From contig NZ_SJUO01000002.1 in the NCBI RefSeq assembly GCF_004336985.1, positions 310,001-374,000 of the forward strand: a DNA stretch of 64,000 bases, given 5' to 3'. Made by a program: the position numbers and the translations under genes. The notes below the pieces were generated by a model. The model had not been told where the DNA came from. It searched no databases and was given only the letters and a program-made list of their open reading frames with translations. Source of the DNA: Exiguobacterium sp. SL-9 (GTDB lineage Bacteria; Bacillota; Bacilli; Exiguobacteriales; Exiguobacteriaceae). Positions within the stretch are counted from its first letter, which is position 1, and every line of letters begins with the position of its first letter. Below are positions 52,869-62,468 of the stretch, piece after piece.

Positions 52869-54565
52869 TATGCTTTCCTCCGATAGTGGAATCGTTTCCC
52901 TAGTAGTTTTCCGGCCAAATGACTTCTCCAACCGAGATAGCCGTACACAACGAGGCCGATTCCGAAACCGACGATCGTAGCCAATATATCGTTCCCCCAG
53001 CTCGGTTCATCTTGGAGCGTGATGAACAATGATCCGTATACCGCGATAAACATCGCTCCACCCATGGCAAACATGAGCATCGTCCGACGCAACAATTGTT
53101 TATACGGGAATTGTAGCGTCCGTTGAATTTTCCATACCATGAGAATGATGGCGACGATATAACCGGCAATCGTCGCATATCCGGCGCCGATGCCGCCGAG
53201 AGCATACACGAACGGCACGTTGAGCACCGCTTTCGTGATGAGCCCCATCGCCGTCGCAAAGATCGTGAAATATTGACGGTTGATTCCTTGAAGGATGGCC
53301 GCTGCCACCGAATAATAGGCGAGGAAGAACGCACTCGGCGCATAGTGGAGCAAGTAGACCCACCCTTCCCGGTCACCCGGGAACAACGTCCCGAACAATG
53401 GTTCAGAGAGCGCGACCAAGCCGATGACCGCCGGAATCGTGACAAAGAACGACACTTGGAAAATGTGGTTCACTTGATTCCGGACCTTATTCATATCGCC
53501 GTGTGTGAACGACTTCGTCACGAGCGGGATCGTCGCCATCGACACACTTGCCGCGATCGACACCGGAATCAGGACGATCTTATGGGCGTTCCCGGTCAAG
53601 AAACCGAACGCGGACGTCGCTTCGGCGACCGACTTGCCAGAATTGAGCAACGTGTTGACCATCGTCAACTGGTCGACGAACTGATAGAGCGGTGTCGACA
53701 AGCCGACCATGACAATTGGAATCGAGTAGCTGAGCAACTCGAGCAACAGTGACTTCATCGAACGGACCGGTGTGCCGGCTGGATTGTCCGTTTGACGATG
53801 GATATCTTTCCGTTTCCGCCAATACATGGCGAGCACGACGATACTTCCGATCGCACCGATAAAGGCGCTGAATGTCGCAATCGTCACGGCGAGCACTTTC
53901 AAACCGTTCAACTCGGTCGTCGCCACGGCAGCAGTCCCACCTAGCGAGTCAGCGAGCGGACGAATGAGTGCAGAGTCGGAGAAGACGAACAAGACGAGCA
54001 TCGCCCCGCTGAGCAGGAACATGATGCGGACGATCTGTTCGATGACTTGAGAGATGGCCGTCGGAGCCATGTCTTGATGTCCTTGGAAATAGCCGCGCAC
54101 CATACTCATCGCCGGGATGAGCAGGAGCGCAAAACTGACGCTACGCGTGACGAGCGTCAGCGAGTCGATGTACTGCTGATTGTTCTCCGAGTTGCGGACC
54201 ATCAGTTCCGATAACCACGGTGCTGAGAAGAAAAGTAATAAAAAAGCGACGACTCCGGTCACGAGCATCAGCTTCATCCCTTGGCGGAACAAGCGCTGAC
54301 TCGTGCCATATTCGCCGAGCGCGTTATACTTGGCGATGAATTTCGAGACGGCCACGGGAATCCCCGCCGTCGAAATGGCGATCATGAGCGCATAATAGGT
54401 GTACGCCGCCTGATAGAGCGTGACACCGGCAATCCCGACCATCGCTTGGAACGGGAACGTATAGAGCAGTCCGAGCGCACGTGAAATCAAATTCCCGGCT
54501 GACAGGAGCAGCGTGCCTTTGACGAAGGACTCTCGTCCTGAATCTTGTTTGACGCTTGATGACAT
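52868..54565 (-). CDS. ytgP: MurJ-like lipid II flippase YtgP
   Basis: MATE/MOP-superfamily flippase, 565 residues, with about 14 transmembrane helices. It begins GTLLLSAGNLISRALGLLYTFPF and contains YYALMIAISTAGIPVAVSKFIAKYNALG, typical of YtgP, which exports lipid II across the membrane (MurJ function) in Bacillus. It has a polar loop near residues 225-250 (KRKDIHRQTDNPAG). Its stop overlaps the start of the pseudouridine synthase. It is divergent from ytfP. Confidence 0.93.
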   Translation of the reverse strand: MSSSVKQDSGRESFVKGTLLLSAGNLISRALGLLYTFPFQAMVGIAGVTLYQAAYTYYALMIAISTAGIPVAVSKFIAKYNALGEYGTSQRLFRQGMKLMLVTGVVAFLLLFFSAPWLSELMVRNSENNQQYIDSLTLVTRSVSFALLLIPAMSMVRGYFQGHQDMAPTAISQVIEQIVRIMFLLSGAMLVLFVFSDSALIRPLADSLGGTAAVATTELNGLKVLAVTIATFSAFIGAIGSIVVLAMYWRKRKDIHRQTDNPAGTPVRSMKSLLLELLSYSIPIVMVGLSTPLYQFVDQLTMVNTLLNSGKSVAEATSAFGFLTGNAHKIVLIPVSIAASVSMATIPLVTKSFTHGDMNKVRNQVNHIFQVSFFVTIPAVIGLVALSEPLFGTLFPGDREGWVYLLHYAPSAFFLAYYSVAAAILQGINRQYFTIFATAMGLITKAVLNVPFVYALGGIGAGYATIAGYIVAIILMVWKIQRTLQFPYKQLLRRTMLMFAMGGAMFIAVYGSLFITLQDEPSWGNDILATIVGFGIGLVVYGYLGWRSHLAGKLLGKRFHYRRKA

Positions 54566-54606
54566 GAGATACCTCCATCTATTGTTTCACAACTAATGTA
54601 CCTAAT

Positions 54607-54635
54607 TTTACAAAACGACCGTTTCTCATTATACT
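54607..54635 (+). promoter_or_regulatory. sigma-A promoter of ytfP
   Basis: TTTACA (54607-54612), 17-base spacer, TATACT (54630-54635), about 58 bases before the ytfP ATG. Confidence 0.8.
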
Positions 54636-54693
54636 CTTACTGTTGCAGATAATAAAGTTACGAATTTGATTTGACAGAGAAACGAGGGATACC

Positions 54694-55959
54694 ATGATAA
54701 AAGATGTAATCGTCATCGGAGGAGGTCCAAGTGGCCTGATGGCGACCTACGCCGCCGCCAAAGCCGGAGCAAACACGCTCCTGATTGATAAAGGTTCGAA
54801 GCTCGGGCGCAAGCTCGCCATCTCTGGCGGCGGGCGCTGTAACGTGACGAACCGTAAACCCGTCGACGAGTTGATTCAATTCATTCCGGGGAACGGACGC
54901 TTTTTATATAGCGCCCTCGCCCAGTTCGACAACCAGTCGATTATCGACTTGTTCACCGGGTTCGGCATCCCGTTAAAAGAGGAAGACAACGGCCGAATGT
55001 TCCCCGTGACGGATAAAGCGCAAGACGTCGTTAACACACTCCTCGGCGCCATCGACCAACTCGGTGTCGAGATTCGCAAAAACGCGAAAGTAAAGACGCT
55101 CCATTTTAATGAAGCAAATGAGTTCGAAGCGGTCGAACTCGAGGATGGGGAGCGAATCGAGGCAGGCGCCTGCGTCATCGCCGTCGGCGGCCAATCCGTC
55201 CCGCACACCGGCTCGACCGGGGACGGGTATCCGTGGGCCGAGAAAGCCGGACACACGATTACCGAGCTGTTCCCGACCGAGGTGCCGATCTTATTGAACG
55301 ATGCGTTCATCGGTACGAAACAGCTACAAGGGCTATCGCTCCGTGACGTGGCACTCACCGTTCACGGCAAAAAAGGCAAGCCGATCAAAACACACCGTGG
55401 TGATATGATATTCACGCACTACGGCATCTCGGGCCCGATTGCCCTCCGTTGCAGCCAGTATACAATCAAAGAACGCAAACGCAGCAAAGAGCGTGTCGTC
55501 GCCCTCTCACTCGACTTGTTCCCGGACATGGCCCGTGACGAGCTGTATCAAGCGCTCTGGAACCAAGTGCAAGACCAACCGAAGCGGGCCGTCAAGAACG
55601 TCTGGAAAGGGTTCATCCCGGAACGGATGCTCGACCTGCTGCTGGCCGACCTCGATTTCGGCGAAGAGGATGCGAGCCAACTGAAAAAACAATCGGTCAT
55701 CGATTTCGCGACACGATTGAAGACGTTCGAGTTGCACGCGACCGGGACGCTCGATTTTGATAAGGCGTTCGTCACGGGCGGTGGCGTCTCCGTCAAAGAG
55801 ATCGCGCCGCAGACGATGATGTCGAAAAAAGCGGGCGGCCTGTTCTTCGCTGGCGAAGTACTCGACATCCACGGTTATACAGGCGGCTATAACATCACGG
55901 CGGCTTTCACGACCGGACACTGTGCCGGGTCGCACGCCGCTGATTTTGCCACACAGTAA
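54694..55959 (+). CDS. ytfP: YtfP flavoprotein (HI0933/BaiN family)
   Basis: FAD-dependent oxidoreductase of 421 residues. The N-terminal dinucleotide-binding VIGGGPSGLMATYAAAKAG is followed by the family's LGRKLAISGGGRCNVTN (near 45-60). The middle holds VIAVGGQSVPHTGSTGDGY and FTHYGISGPIAL, and the C-terminus VTGGGVSVKEI and FFAGEVLDIHGYTGGYN. The reaction is unknown for most members. ATG follows ACGAGGG. It is divergent from ytgP and ends well before a shared terminator. Confidence 0.93.
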   Translation: MIKDVIVIGGGPSGLMATYAAAKAGANTLLIDKGSKLGRKLAISGGGRCNVTNRKPVDELIQFIPGNGRFLYSALAQFDNQSIIDLFTGFGIPLKEEDNGRMFPVTDKAQDVVNTLLGAIDQLGVEIRKNAKVKTLHFNEANEFEAVELEDGERIEAGACVIAVGGQSVPHTGSTGDGYPWAEKAGHTITELFPTEVPILLNDAFIGTKQLQGLSLRDVALTVHGKKGKPIKTHRGDMIFTHYGISGPIALRCSQYTIKERKRSKERVVALSLDLFPDMARDELYQALWNQVQDQPKRAVKNVWKGFIPERMLDLLLADLDFGEEDASQLKKQSVIDFATRLKTFELHATGTLDFDKAFVTGGGVSVKEIAPQTMMSKKAGGLFFAGEVLDIHGYTGGYNITAAFTTGHCAGSHAADFATQ

Positions 55960-56045
55960 TCTACCTTCTTGAAATGGTTCTCGAATAACAGGTGAGGCGA
56001 AAGGTCGATTCGATTGTTAAATCCGAATCAATCTACAACACCAAC

Positions 56046-56084
56046 AAAAGGCTTGAACCTGAATCATACAGGTTCAAGCCTTTT
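56046..56084. terminator. bidirectional terminator ytfP / lipoprotein gene
   Basis: A 16-bp perfect stem (56046-56061 with 56069-56084) with a seven-base loop, A/T ends, between convergent stops. Confidence 0.93.
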
Positions 56085-56099
56085 GTTATCACTTCCTCG

Positions 56100-57077
56100 T
56101 TAATCTGTCTTCTCGATTATCTCTTGATATTTATATCCTTCTAAAATCACTTCGTCTTCTTGGAACGTCCATTCGGGAATCGAGAGGTCTGGATTTGCTT
56201 CTAAATACTGCGTGAGAATGTCTCGCCCTAATATATATTTACTCCAACGCGGGATATCTTTATAGTGATTCCCAACCATAAAATCATACAGAGACGTCTC
56301 ACCGTCGTCCACTCGGCTCGCGATATATTTCATCGTCGACTCATCGGTTTCCACATTCCACGGGGGAGAGACGCCTTTGACGATTCGATCTGCAAACGCG
56401 TCGGCTTTCCCTTCGATGATGGCAGCCTCGAGATTCGAATCGAGCCGGTATTTGTTTTGATCACGAAGAATGAGATGATGATACTCATGCGCCACTGTAT
56501 AAGCTAACACGTCTTTATCGAAATCTGCATCGATAAACAAGATGATGGCGTCTTGATCTATCATGCCGCTCACGCCTTTTAGTGGTACACTATCATGATA
56601 AAATTCAGGATTGTACGGTGCAATAAACACCGTACTTTTCTTCTTAGGAAGAATCTGATTTGAATCCGTGTAGGTCGTTGTAATGATTTCTTCAATCTCG
56701 TCATAGCGCTCAATTAACTCATCCACTTGCTTCAGCAATTGTTGCTTATGTGGTGTCGGCTGCAGCGGAAAGTACGTTTTGATGAGAGAAGTATCAACAT
56801 CTGTTTCCGCTCCGATTTCCCCGATGGTATCGAGTACATGTTTCTTGAAGTGTTGATGATTCTCTTCAGCGTCACTCGTCTCAAGCGATGCGTTCAAGTA
56901 GCGTTGGTATGCTGTATAGAGCGGGACGATATGTAATTCATTCTCTTCATTGATATTCACTGTTTCGATTGACACTTCAGGCTCTGTTTTTTTCGATCCG
57001 GCCACTTTCTCATCATCATTACATGCTGCTAACAACAGGATTGGCATGCAACATAAAAACAAAATTATTGTTTTCAG
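56100..57077 (-). CDS. predicted zinc-protease lipoprotein (DUF2268-like), CTG start
   Basis: Lipoprotein of 325 residues if started at CTG 57077, which lies eight bases after GGAGG. That start gives a proper signal (MKTIILFLCCMPILLLAAC, lipobox LAAC, Cys19); the next in-frame starts (ATT, TTG) are too far from the ribosome site and delete the basic N-terminus. The extracellular domain has a zinc-protease HExxH motif in VAHEYHHLILRD and a further Glu in AAIIEGKADAFADRIVKG, as in DUF2268/gluzincin-like predicted proteases. Bases are AT-richer than in neighbours, so it may be an acquired gene. Substrate is unknown. Confidence 0.82.
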   Translation of the reverse strand: MKTIILFLCCMPILLLAACNDDEKVAGSKKTEPEVSIETVNINEENELHIVPLYTAYQRYLNASLETSDAEENHQHFKKHVLDTIGEIGAETDVDTSLIKTYFPLQPTPHKQQLLKQVDELIERYDEIEEIITTTYTDSNQILPKKKSTVFIAPYNPEFYHDSVPLKGVSGMIDQDAIILFIDADFDKDVLAYTVAHEYHHLILRDQNKYRLDSNLEAAIIEGKADAFADRIVKGVSPPWNVETDESTMKYIASRVDDGETSLYDFMVGNHYKDIPRWSKYILGRDILTQYLEANPDLSIPEWTFQEDEVILEGYKYQEIIEKTD

Positions 57078-57184
57078 CTAAATGACCTCCATTTTTAAAG
57101 GTTTATATGTAAAATTATACCTTAAATCCTTTTTTTTAGCTCACTTAGCCTTTTCCATTTATATAAAATGTCAGAAAACCTTAA

Positions 57185-57221
57185 ACGGCTTGACCCCTGT
57201 CGGATGCAGGAATCAAGCCGT
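57185..57221 (-). terminator. terminator of the pyrophosphohydrolase-like gene
   Basis: ACGGCTTGA (57185-57193) pairs with TCAAGCCGT (57213-57221) on a long loop; A/T tails. Confidence 0.75.
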
Positions 57222-57237
57222 CTTATAATTGTCTTCT

Positions 57238-57747
57238 TTATTTTGCCGCGATTTGACGACGTACCTCTTTCTCGAGCTCTGGCTCGGGTGGCAACCACCC
57301 TTCCGGCTTCATGACTTTATTGTCCGACGCCCGGAGAATCGGCTTGCCGTCCGGACCGAGCTTCGCCATATTGGCGCGCTGTACAATCTCGAACAACGGC
57401 ACTGGATCGAGCCCGAGCTCGACGAAACTGCCCATCACGAAATAGAGGGCGTCCGTGAGCGCATCACCTTGTCCGACGAGACGCTCGACGTCATTTGTCG
57501 GCGGTGCGTCTTGGAGTGATTTTTGAACAGCCTGTTCGAATCCTTGTTGGAACGTCGCGACGGCTTGCAGGAACTCTTCCTCATTCCGGGCCGATTGGTG
57601 TAAAAATTCGACGACGGCTTCTTCTGCCGTCCAAACCGAACGTTTGACGGCACGGTCTAATTCGAGCGGCTGTGGTACACTCGCTTCCGGATGTCCGAAC
57701 GTCTCATGGAACTGGCGAACTTGTTCATAAAAATAGCGTTTGCTCAT
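57238..57747 (-). CDS. HisE/MazG-like nucleotide pyrophosphohydrolase
   Basis: All-alpha NTP-pyrophosphatase-fold protein, 169 residues. The conserved acidic pieces are KRSVWTAEEAVVEFLHQ (EExxE-like), GQGDALTDALYFVMGSFVELG and the C-terminal ANMAKLGPDGKPILRASDNKVMKPEGW, a tail typical of the phosphoribosyl-ATP diphosphatase-like (PRA-PH) group. It probably hydrolyses a non-canonical or damaged nucleotide; the substrate is unknown. No his genes are near. It follows the unknown membrane-anchored gene by 14 bases and is probably co-transcribed. Confidence 0.85.
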   Translation of the reverse strand: MSKRYFYEQVRQFHETFGHPEASVPQPLELDRAVKRSVWTAEEAVVEFLHQSARNEEEFLQAVATFQQGFEQAVQKSLQDAPPTNDVERLVGQGDALTDALYFVMGSFVELGLDPVPLFEIVQRANMAKLGPDGKPILRASDNKVMKPEGWLPPEPELEKEVRRQIAAK

Positions 57748-57761
57748 CTGATCCTCTCCTA

Positions 57762-58802
57762 TCAGTCGACCGAGACGAAATCGTCAAGGTCGAACACATC
57801 TGGTCGCACGATGGCGAAAATTTCATTGTCTTGCAAAAACATACCGGTCGACCCATACACACGCGGTGTGACCATTTGCCCGTTCATCGTCCCTTCGTCC
57901 GGGTTGATCGTGTAGAGGACGAGCTCTTCTGAATCGAGGACGTAAATGCGTCCTTGACGCTCGACGAGGCCGACCCCACGGAATTTCTCGAACTTCTGTT
58001 GAATCGAGGCGCTCATCCCTTCGGTCGTCAGTGCTTTTCTCGACTCAATGGCCCACTCCGTCTCAGGCTCTGGCGCTTCTTCGGTGTCTGAATCCACTTC
58101 GGTCGTCACATCCGTCTCGGTCGCATCGGCTGTTTCATCTATCTCGGACTTCGCTTCAGCGTCGTTGGCCGTCTCATCCTCGAGCGTTCGCTCTTGAACA
58201 TACAACAGCTCCACGTCAGGCGTGTCCGCAATCCGGTTCATGATGATGAGCCGTTTCGTTTCATCGTCATAACCGAGGCCGAACAAGCGGTCTGACGAGG
58301 CAAGTCCTATAATCGATTTACGCGGCCGTTCCGTCCAGCGACCATCTTCCCGCTCGATTGTCACTAAAATCCCGTTCGCTGTGACGGCATAAATCTTGTC
58401 CTCCGCAATCATGCGCATACCAATAAACTCACCAAGCCGATATGGTTGTTCGTCATTCTCTAACTTAAGCATCGCGTTCACCCGATTGGCGTTCCCGCTC
58501 ACTTCGAAGAACTCTCGATTCTTCGTTAAGACGAGATAGGCACCAATCGTGTCACTGTAATACACTTCATCAAGTTGTTGAATCTGTTCGAGGGCATCGG
58601 TCGTATCGATGTCCTCTTCGTCCTGTGAGGCCTCGACTGGAGGCACAGAAGTCGCTTGGTGACTCGTTTGAATCTCTATCTTTTCAAACGTCGAGGCGAT
58701 TTGGTTTTGAATGTCCTCGTCTGAAAAGACGAACACATAGCACAAAATCACACCGACGACGACGGCAAACAGCGTCGTATATAACACGTAAGAACGTTTC
58801 AT
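57762..58802 (-). CDS. membrane-anchored extracellular protein, unknown function
   Basis: I do not recognise this 346-residue protein. One N-terminal transmembrane helix (KRSYVLYTTLFAVVVGVILCYVFVF) anchors an extracytoplasmic domain. That domain alternates short beta-rich stretches (IGAYLVLTKNREFFEVSGN, IYAVTANGILVTIER, RIYVLDSEELVLYTI), possibly a propeller. A Thr/Glu/Asp-rich spacer of about 45 residues lies near residues 215-260 (DETADATETDVTTEVDSD). ATG at 58802 follows AAGGGG; the longer frame lacks a ribosome site. It precedes the pyrophosphohydrolase gene in one unit. Confidence 0.78.
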   Translation of the reverse strand: MKRSYVLYTTLFAVVVGVILCYVFVFSDEDIQNQIASTFEKIEIQTSHQATSVPPVEASQDEEDIDTTDALEQIQQLDEVYYSDTIGAYLVLTKNREFFEVSGNANRVNAMLKLENDEQPYRLGEFIGMRMIAEDKIYAVTANGILVTIEREDGRWTERPRKSIIGLASSDRLFGLGYDDETKRLIIMNRIADTPDVELLYVQERTLEDETANDAEAKSEIDETADATETDVTTEVDSDTEEAPEPETEWAIESRKALTTEGMSASIQQKFEKFRGVGLVERQGRIYVLDSEELVLYTINPDEGTMNGQMVTPRVYGSTGMFLQDNEIFAIVRPDVFDLDDFVSVD

Positions 58803-58884
58803 GGACGTTTCGTCCCCTTTATATGCAGTATCGCCCTTTAGTGTAACAAACCCGCCCCGAAAAGAAAACGACATCACACAAAAG

Positions 58885-58917
58885 AAAGGAACGTGTGACA
58901 ATGTCACACATTCCTTT
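58885..58917 (-). terminator. leuS terminator
   Basis: AAAGGAA..GTGTGA (58885-58898) pairs with TCACAC..TTCCTTT (58904-58917), one mismatch, then a T-rich tail on the minus strand directly after the leuS stop. Confidence 0.85.
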
Positions 58918-58919
58918 AC

Positions 58920-61325
58920 TTATCCAACGACGATATTGACGAGTTTCCCGGGAACGACGATCACTTTACGGACCGTTTTCCCTTCCGTGAACTCTTGGAC
59001 GCGTTCGTTCGCGAGTGCGTCGGCCTCGAGCACTTCTTTCGAAGCGTCACGGGCCACGTGCATCTTCGCACGAAGCTTTCCGTTCACTTGGATGACGACT
59101 TCAATCGTGTCGCTGACGAGTTTCGACTCGTCGAACGTCGGCCATGCAGCGTACGTCAAGTCTTCCGTCATGCCGAGACGCTCCCACAACTCTTCAGCCA
59201 AGTGTGGTGCGACCGGAGCAAGCATCTTGATGAAGTTGACCATCTCTTGTTTCGGAAGCGTATCTTGTTTGTATGCCTCGTTGATGAAGACCATGAGTTG
59301 CGAGATTGCCGTGTTGAAACGGAGCGCCTCGTAGTCTTCTGTCACTTTCTTCACCGTCTGATGGTACGTCCGTTCGAAGTCAGCTGTCGCGGCGACGTCC
59401 TGAAGCTCGGTCTGGTCAAACAAGCGCCAGACGCGATCGAGGAAGCGACGAGCGCCGTCAAGACCGTTCGTCGACCAGGCGATGGCCGCATCGAGTGGTC
59501 CCATGAACATCTCGTAAAGACGAAGTGTATCGGCTCCGTGCGATTTGATAATGTCGTCCGGGTTGACGACGTTACCTTTCGATTTCGACATTTTCTCGTT
59601 ATTCTCACCGAGGATCATCCCTTGGTTGTAAAGCTTTTGGAACGGCTCTTTCGTCGGGACGATGCCGATATCGTAGAGCACTTTATGCCAGAAGCGAGCG
59701 TAGAGAAGGTGAAGGACCGCGTGCTCCGTACCGCCGATATACAAGTCGACCGGAAGCCAGCGCTTCAATTTCTCAGGGTCCGCGATCATGTCTTCATTGT
59801 GCGGATCAATAAAGCGAATGTAGTACCAGCAGCTGCCGGCCCATTGTGGCATCGTGTTCGTCTCACGACGACCCTTCTCACCGGTCACCGGGTCCGTGTA
59901 CGTCAACCACTCGTCTGCATTCGCAAGCGGTGATTCTCCCGTACCCGACGGTTTGATCTCATCGATGATCGGAAGTTCGAGCGGAAGGTCTTCGACCGAT
60001 ACGGTCTTGAGCGTGCCATCTTCCATATGAATGATTGGAATCGGTTCGCCCCAATAGCGTTGACGGCTGAACAACCAATCGCGGAGACGATATGTCGTCT
60101 TCGCGCGACCAGTGCCGGCGAGTTCGAGTTCTTCGATGATTTTGGCAATCGCATCGGCTTTGTTGAGGCCGTCAAGCGAACCTGAGTTGACGTGGGCGCC
60201 ATCCTCGACGTACGCCGCCTCATCCAAGTTGCCGCCCGTGACGACTTCACGGATCGGAAGATCGAACGTCTTCGCGAACTCATAATCGCGCTCATCATGT
60301 CCAGGTACGGCCATGACCGCCCCAGTCCCGTATGTCGACAATACATAATCAGCGATCCAGATCGGAAGCTTCTCACCATTGACCGGGTTGATGGCGTAAG
60401 CGCCGGTAAACACGCCCGTTTTCTCTTTCGCAAGGTCAGTCCGCTCGAGATCTGTCTTTTTCGAGACTTCTTCGACGTATGCCTCGATGGCAACGGCTTG
60501 ATCCGGTGTCGCGATTGCTTTCACGAACGGATGCTCCGGTGCGAGCGTGACGTATGTCGCGCCGTAAAGTGTGTCCGGACGTGTCGTGAACACCGTAACG
60601 ACTTTATCGTGGCCGTCGACTTTGAAATCAACTTCGGCTCCGACCGACTTGCCGATCCAGTTGCGCTGCATCTCTTTGACGCTATCTGGCCAGTCAAGCC
60701 CTTCTAAATCATCGAGCAACCGTTCAGCGTATTCCGTGATGCGAAGCACCCACTGTTTCATCGGCACACGGTAGACCGGATGGTTCCCCCGCTCCGACAA
60801 GCCGTCGATGACTTCCTCGTTGGCGAGTACCGTGCCGAGAGCCGGGCACCAGTTGACGGCGACTTCGTCGACGTAGGCGAGGCCGCGGTCATGGAGCTGT
60901 GTGAAGATCCATTGCGTCCACTTATAGTATTTCGGATCGGTCGTGCTGATTTCGCGGTCCCAATCGTATGAGAAACCGAGCTCTTTCAACTGGCGGCGGA
61001 ATGTGCCGATGTTGCGCTCCGTGAACTCGCGCGGGTCATTCCCTGTGTCGAGGGCATATTGCTCGGCCGGAAGACCGAACGCGTCCCAACCCATTGGATG
61101 AAGGACGTTGAAGCCTTGCATCCGTTTCATGCGGGCGATGATGTCCGTCGCCGTGTAACCTTCCGGGTGACCGACGTGAAGGCCGGCTCCTGATGGATAT
61201 GGGAACATGTCAAGGACGTAGAAACACTCCTTGTCCGGGTCTTCTGTCGTCCGGAACGCATCTTTCTCGTCCCAGCGCTTTTGCCATTTCGGCTCGATGT
61301 CTTGATGTTTAAAATAGTCCAACAT
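58920..61325 (-). CDS. leuS: leucyl-tRNA synthetase
   Basis: Class I synthetase charging tRNA-Leu, 801 residues, near the Bacillus length. HIGH-type motif [14 protein letters not shown] (near residue 40), CP1 editing domain with [20 protein letters not shown] (near 245), and KMSKSKGN (near 570). The C-terminal tRNA-binding domain ends [17 protein letters not shown]-box with specifier CTC controls it. GGAGGATG precedes ATG. Confidence 0.98.
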   Translation of the reverse strand: MLDYFKHQDIEPKWQKRWDEKDAFRTTEDPDKECFYVLDMFPYPSGAGLHVGHPEGYTATDIIARMKRMQGFNVLHPMGWDAFGLPAEQYALDTGNDPREFTERNIGTFRRQLKELGFSYDWDREISTTDPKYYKWTQWIFTQLHDRGLAYVDEVAVNWCPALGTVLANEEVIDGLSERGNHPVYRVPMKQWVLRITEYAERLLDDLEGLDWPDSVKEMQRNWIGKSVGAEVDFKVDGHDKVVTVFTTRPDTLYGATYVTLAPEHPFVKAIATPDQAVAIEAYVEEVSKKTDLERTDLAKEKTGVFTGAYAINPVNGEKLPIWIADYVLSTYGTGAVMAVPGHDERDYEFAKTFDLPIREVVTGGNLDEAAYVEDGAHVNSGSLDGLNKADAIAKIIEELELAGTGRAKTTYRLRDWLFSRQRYWGEPIPIIHMEDGTLKTVSVEDLPLELPIIDEIKPSGTGESPLANADEWLTYTDPVTGEKGRRETNTMPQWAGSCWYYIRFIDPHNEDMIADPEKLKRWLPVDLYIGGTEHAVLHLLYARFWHKVLYDIGIVPTKEPFQKLYNQGMILGENNEKMSKSKGNVVNPDDIIKSHGADTLRLYEMFMGPLDAAIAWSTNGLDGARRFLDRVWRLFDQTELQDVAATADFERTYHQTVKKVTEDYEALRFNTAISQLMVFINEAYKQDTLPKQEMVNFIKMLAPVAPHLAEELWERLGMTEDLTYAAWPTFDESKLVSDTIEVVIQVNGKLRAKMHVARDASKEVLEADALANERVQEFTEGKTVRKVIVVPGKLVNIVVG

Positions 61326-61348
61326 TCATCCTCCTCTGCATAAATAAA

Positions 61349-61600
61349 AAGCCTTCCGCCCCGGTAATGGGACGAAAGGCTTGAAAGCTTTCCGCGGTAC
61401 CACCCATGTTGCATTTCTGCCACTTGAGACGCCGGTAACGAGGCGTAACTCCGGTTCACCCTACTATTCGTTCAGGCGAACTGCTCCAAGGCGAGTTCTC
61501 GGGGTCCATATACCGGTTTTCACCAACCACCGGCTCTCTACACATAAGGACGTCACGATACTATTCCTTTTCAACGCAATTTTTATCTCACTTCTATATT
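61349..61600 (-). promoter_or_regulatory. T-box leader of leuS (Leu, specifier CTC)
   Basis: The T-box GGGTGGTACCGCGGA lies at 61405-61391 on the minus strand. The terminator stem is 61349-61362 with 61369-61382, then a T run. In stem I, GAGAACTCGCCTTGGAG places CTC at 61495-61493, a leucine codon matching leuS. Confidence 0.94.
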
Positions 61601-61627
61601 CTAGCGCAAGATAAAAATCTACGTCAA
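61598..61627 (-). promoter_or_regulatory. promoter of leuS T-box transcript
   Basis: TTGACG (61627-61622), 18-base spacer, TAGAAT (61603-61598) on the minus strand. It overlaps the region just downstream of the rhodopsin stop. Confidence 0.75.
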
Positions 61628-61640
61628 TGTGAACTTGCTA

Positions 61641-62387
61641 TCACGTCTTAATTTGTTTCAACGTCGAGATCGTTTTGACCGCGAAGAAGGCAATCAACCC
61701 GAAGCCGACCTTGTTAATCAAATCAGCGACGTTATAAATCAATTCTCGCACCAACTGCACCTCAACACCGGTCGCAAACAGCGTGACCGCATAACCGATC
61801 GGATAAATCGCCCAACCGATTAAAATGAACAAACGCATGTTCAGCAGTGCTTTTCGAATCGGGGCCGGAGATGATTCGGCCGCTTTCGTGACGTTGGTGA
61901 ACAATAGATAAATAATATAGATCCAGGCCAAACAACCGACGAGATATCCCCAAAGACCAAGTTGTGTGAAGCCGCCATTCAAGTTAATCGAAGACTCTCC
62001 AAGATACCCCGCGACGATCATGATGATGTCCGCGACGATCAACTTCGTCAAGAGGCCTGTCTTCATTTTCCCTTTCAGACTGAGCAACAGCGGAAACTTC
62101 ACGAGCAGGAGGGGTGTCGTCACGAGCCAATCGATATACCGTATCTCTGTCGGGAATCCAGTGATTTCCGACAACAGCCCCGAATCACCGACCGCGTCTT
62201 TCATAAAGTAATAATGGATCGCTGCAACGAACGTGACCAAAGCCGCGACGGTGGCGACAGACCGGTATTCTGGATCAAGACTATTCCGTTCGACCAAAAA
62301 ATAGAGCGTGGCGGCTGCCATTCCGACAAATCCGACCCAGAACATATATTGGGTCGCAAGCACGAGCAAGTTGACCTCTTCGTTCAT
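61641..62387 (-). CDS. microbial rhodopsin, Exiguobacterium Lys-donor type proton pump
   Basis: Seven-helix retinal protein of 248 residues, by memory very close to E. sibiricum rhodopsin (ESR), a light-driven outward proton pump. Retinal Schiff-base Lys226 lies in DLINKVGFG, with counterion Asp222. Helix C reads RYIDWLVTTPLLLVKF: proton acceptor Asp86, Thr90, and Lys97 where other pumps have Asp or Glu as proton donor. His58 (AAIHYYF), which pairs with the acceptor Asp in ESR, is present. ATG at 62387 (MNEEVNLL) follows AAGGGG by nine bases. No retinal or carotenoid gene is in the window. It follows an MFS gene, and no terminator of its own was found. Confidence 0.97.
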   Translation of the reverse strand: MNEEVNLLVLATQYMFWVGFVGMAAATLYFLVERNSLDPEYRSVATVAALVTFVAAIHYYFMKDAVGDSGLLSEITGFPTEIRYIDWLVTTPLLLVKFPLLLSLKGKMKTGLLTKLIVADIIMIVAGYLGESSINLNGGFTQLGLWGYLVGCLAWIYIIYLLFTNVTKAAESSPAPIRKALLNMRLFILIGWAIYPIGYAVTLFATGVEVQLVRELIYNVADLINKVGFGLIAFFAVKTISTLKQIKT

Positions 62388-62452
62388 GGTGTACATCCCC
62401 TTCATGTTGAAACAGGAAACGACGGAACGAGTATGTGAAAGGATCCTTTGTC

Positions 62453-62468
62453 TTCATTTTAGAATGAA
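62453..62468. promoter_or_regulatory. inverted repeat upstream of the rhodopsin gene
   Basis: TTCATT TTAG AATGAA (62453-62468), perfect 6-bp arms, about 65 bases before the rhodopsin start. On the minus strand it contains TAAAAT, a possible -10. It may be an operator or a chance repeat. Confidence 0.4.

Noticed and set aside
57063-57237. Further small gene upstream of the lipoprotein gene
   Set aside because: AT-rich with stops in all frames; it holds only the terminator at 57185-57221 and a TATAAT-like box.
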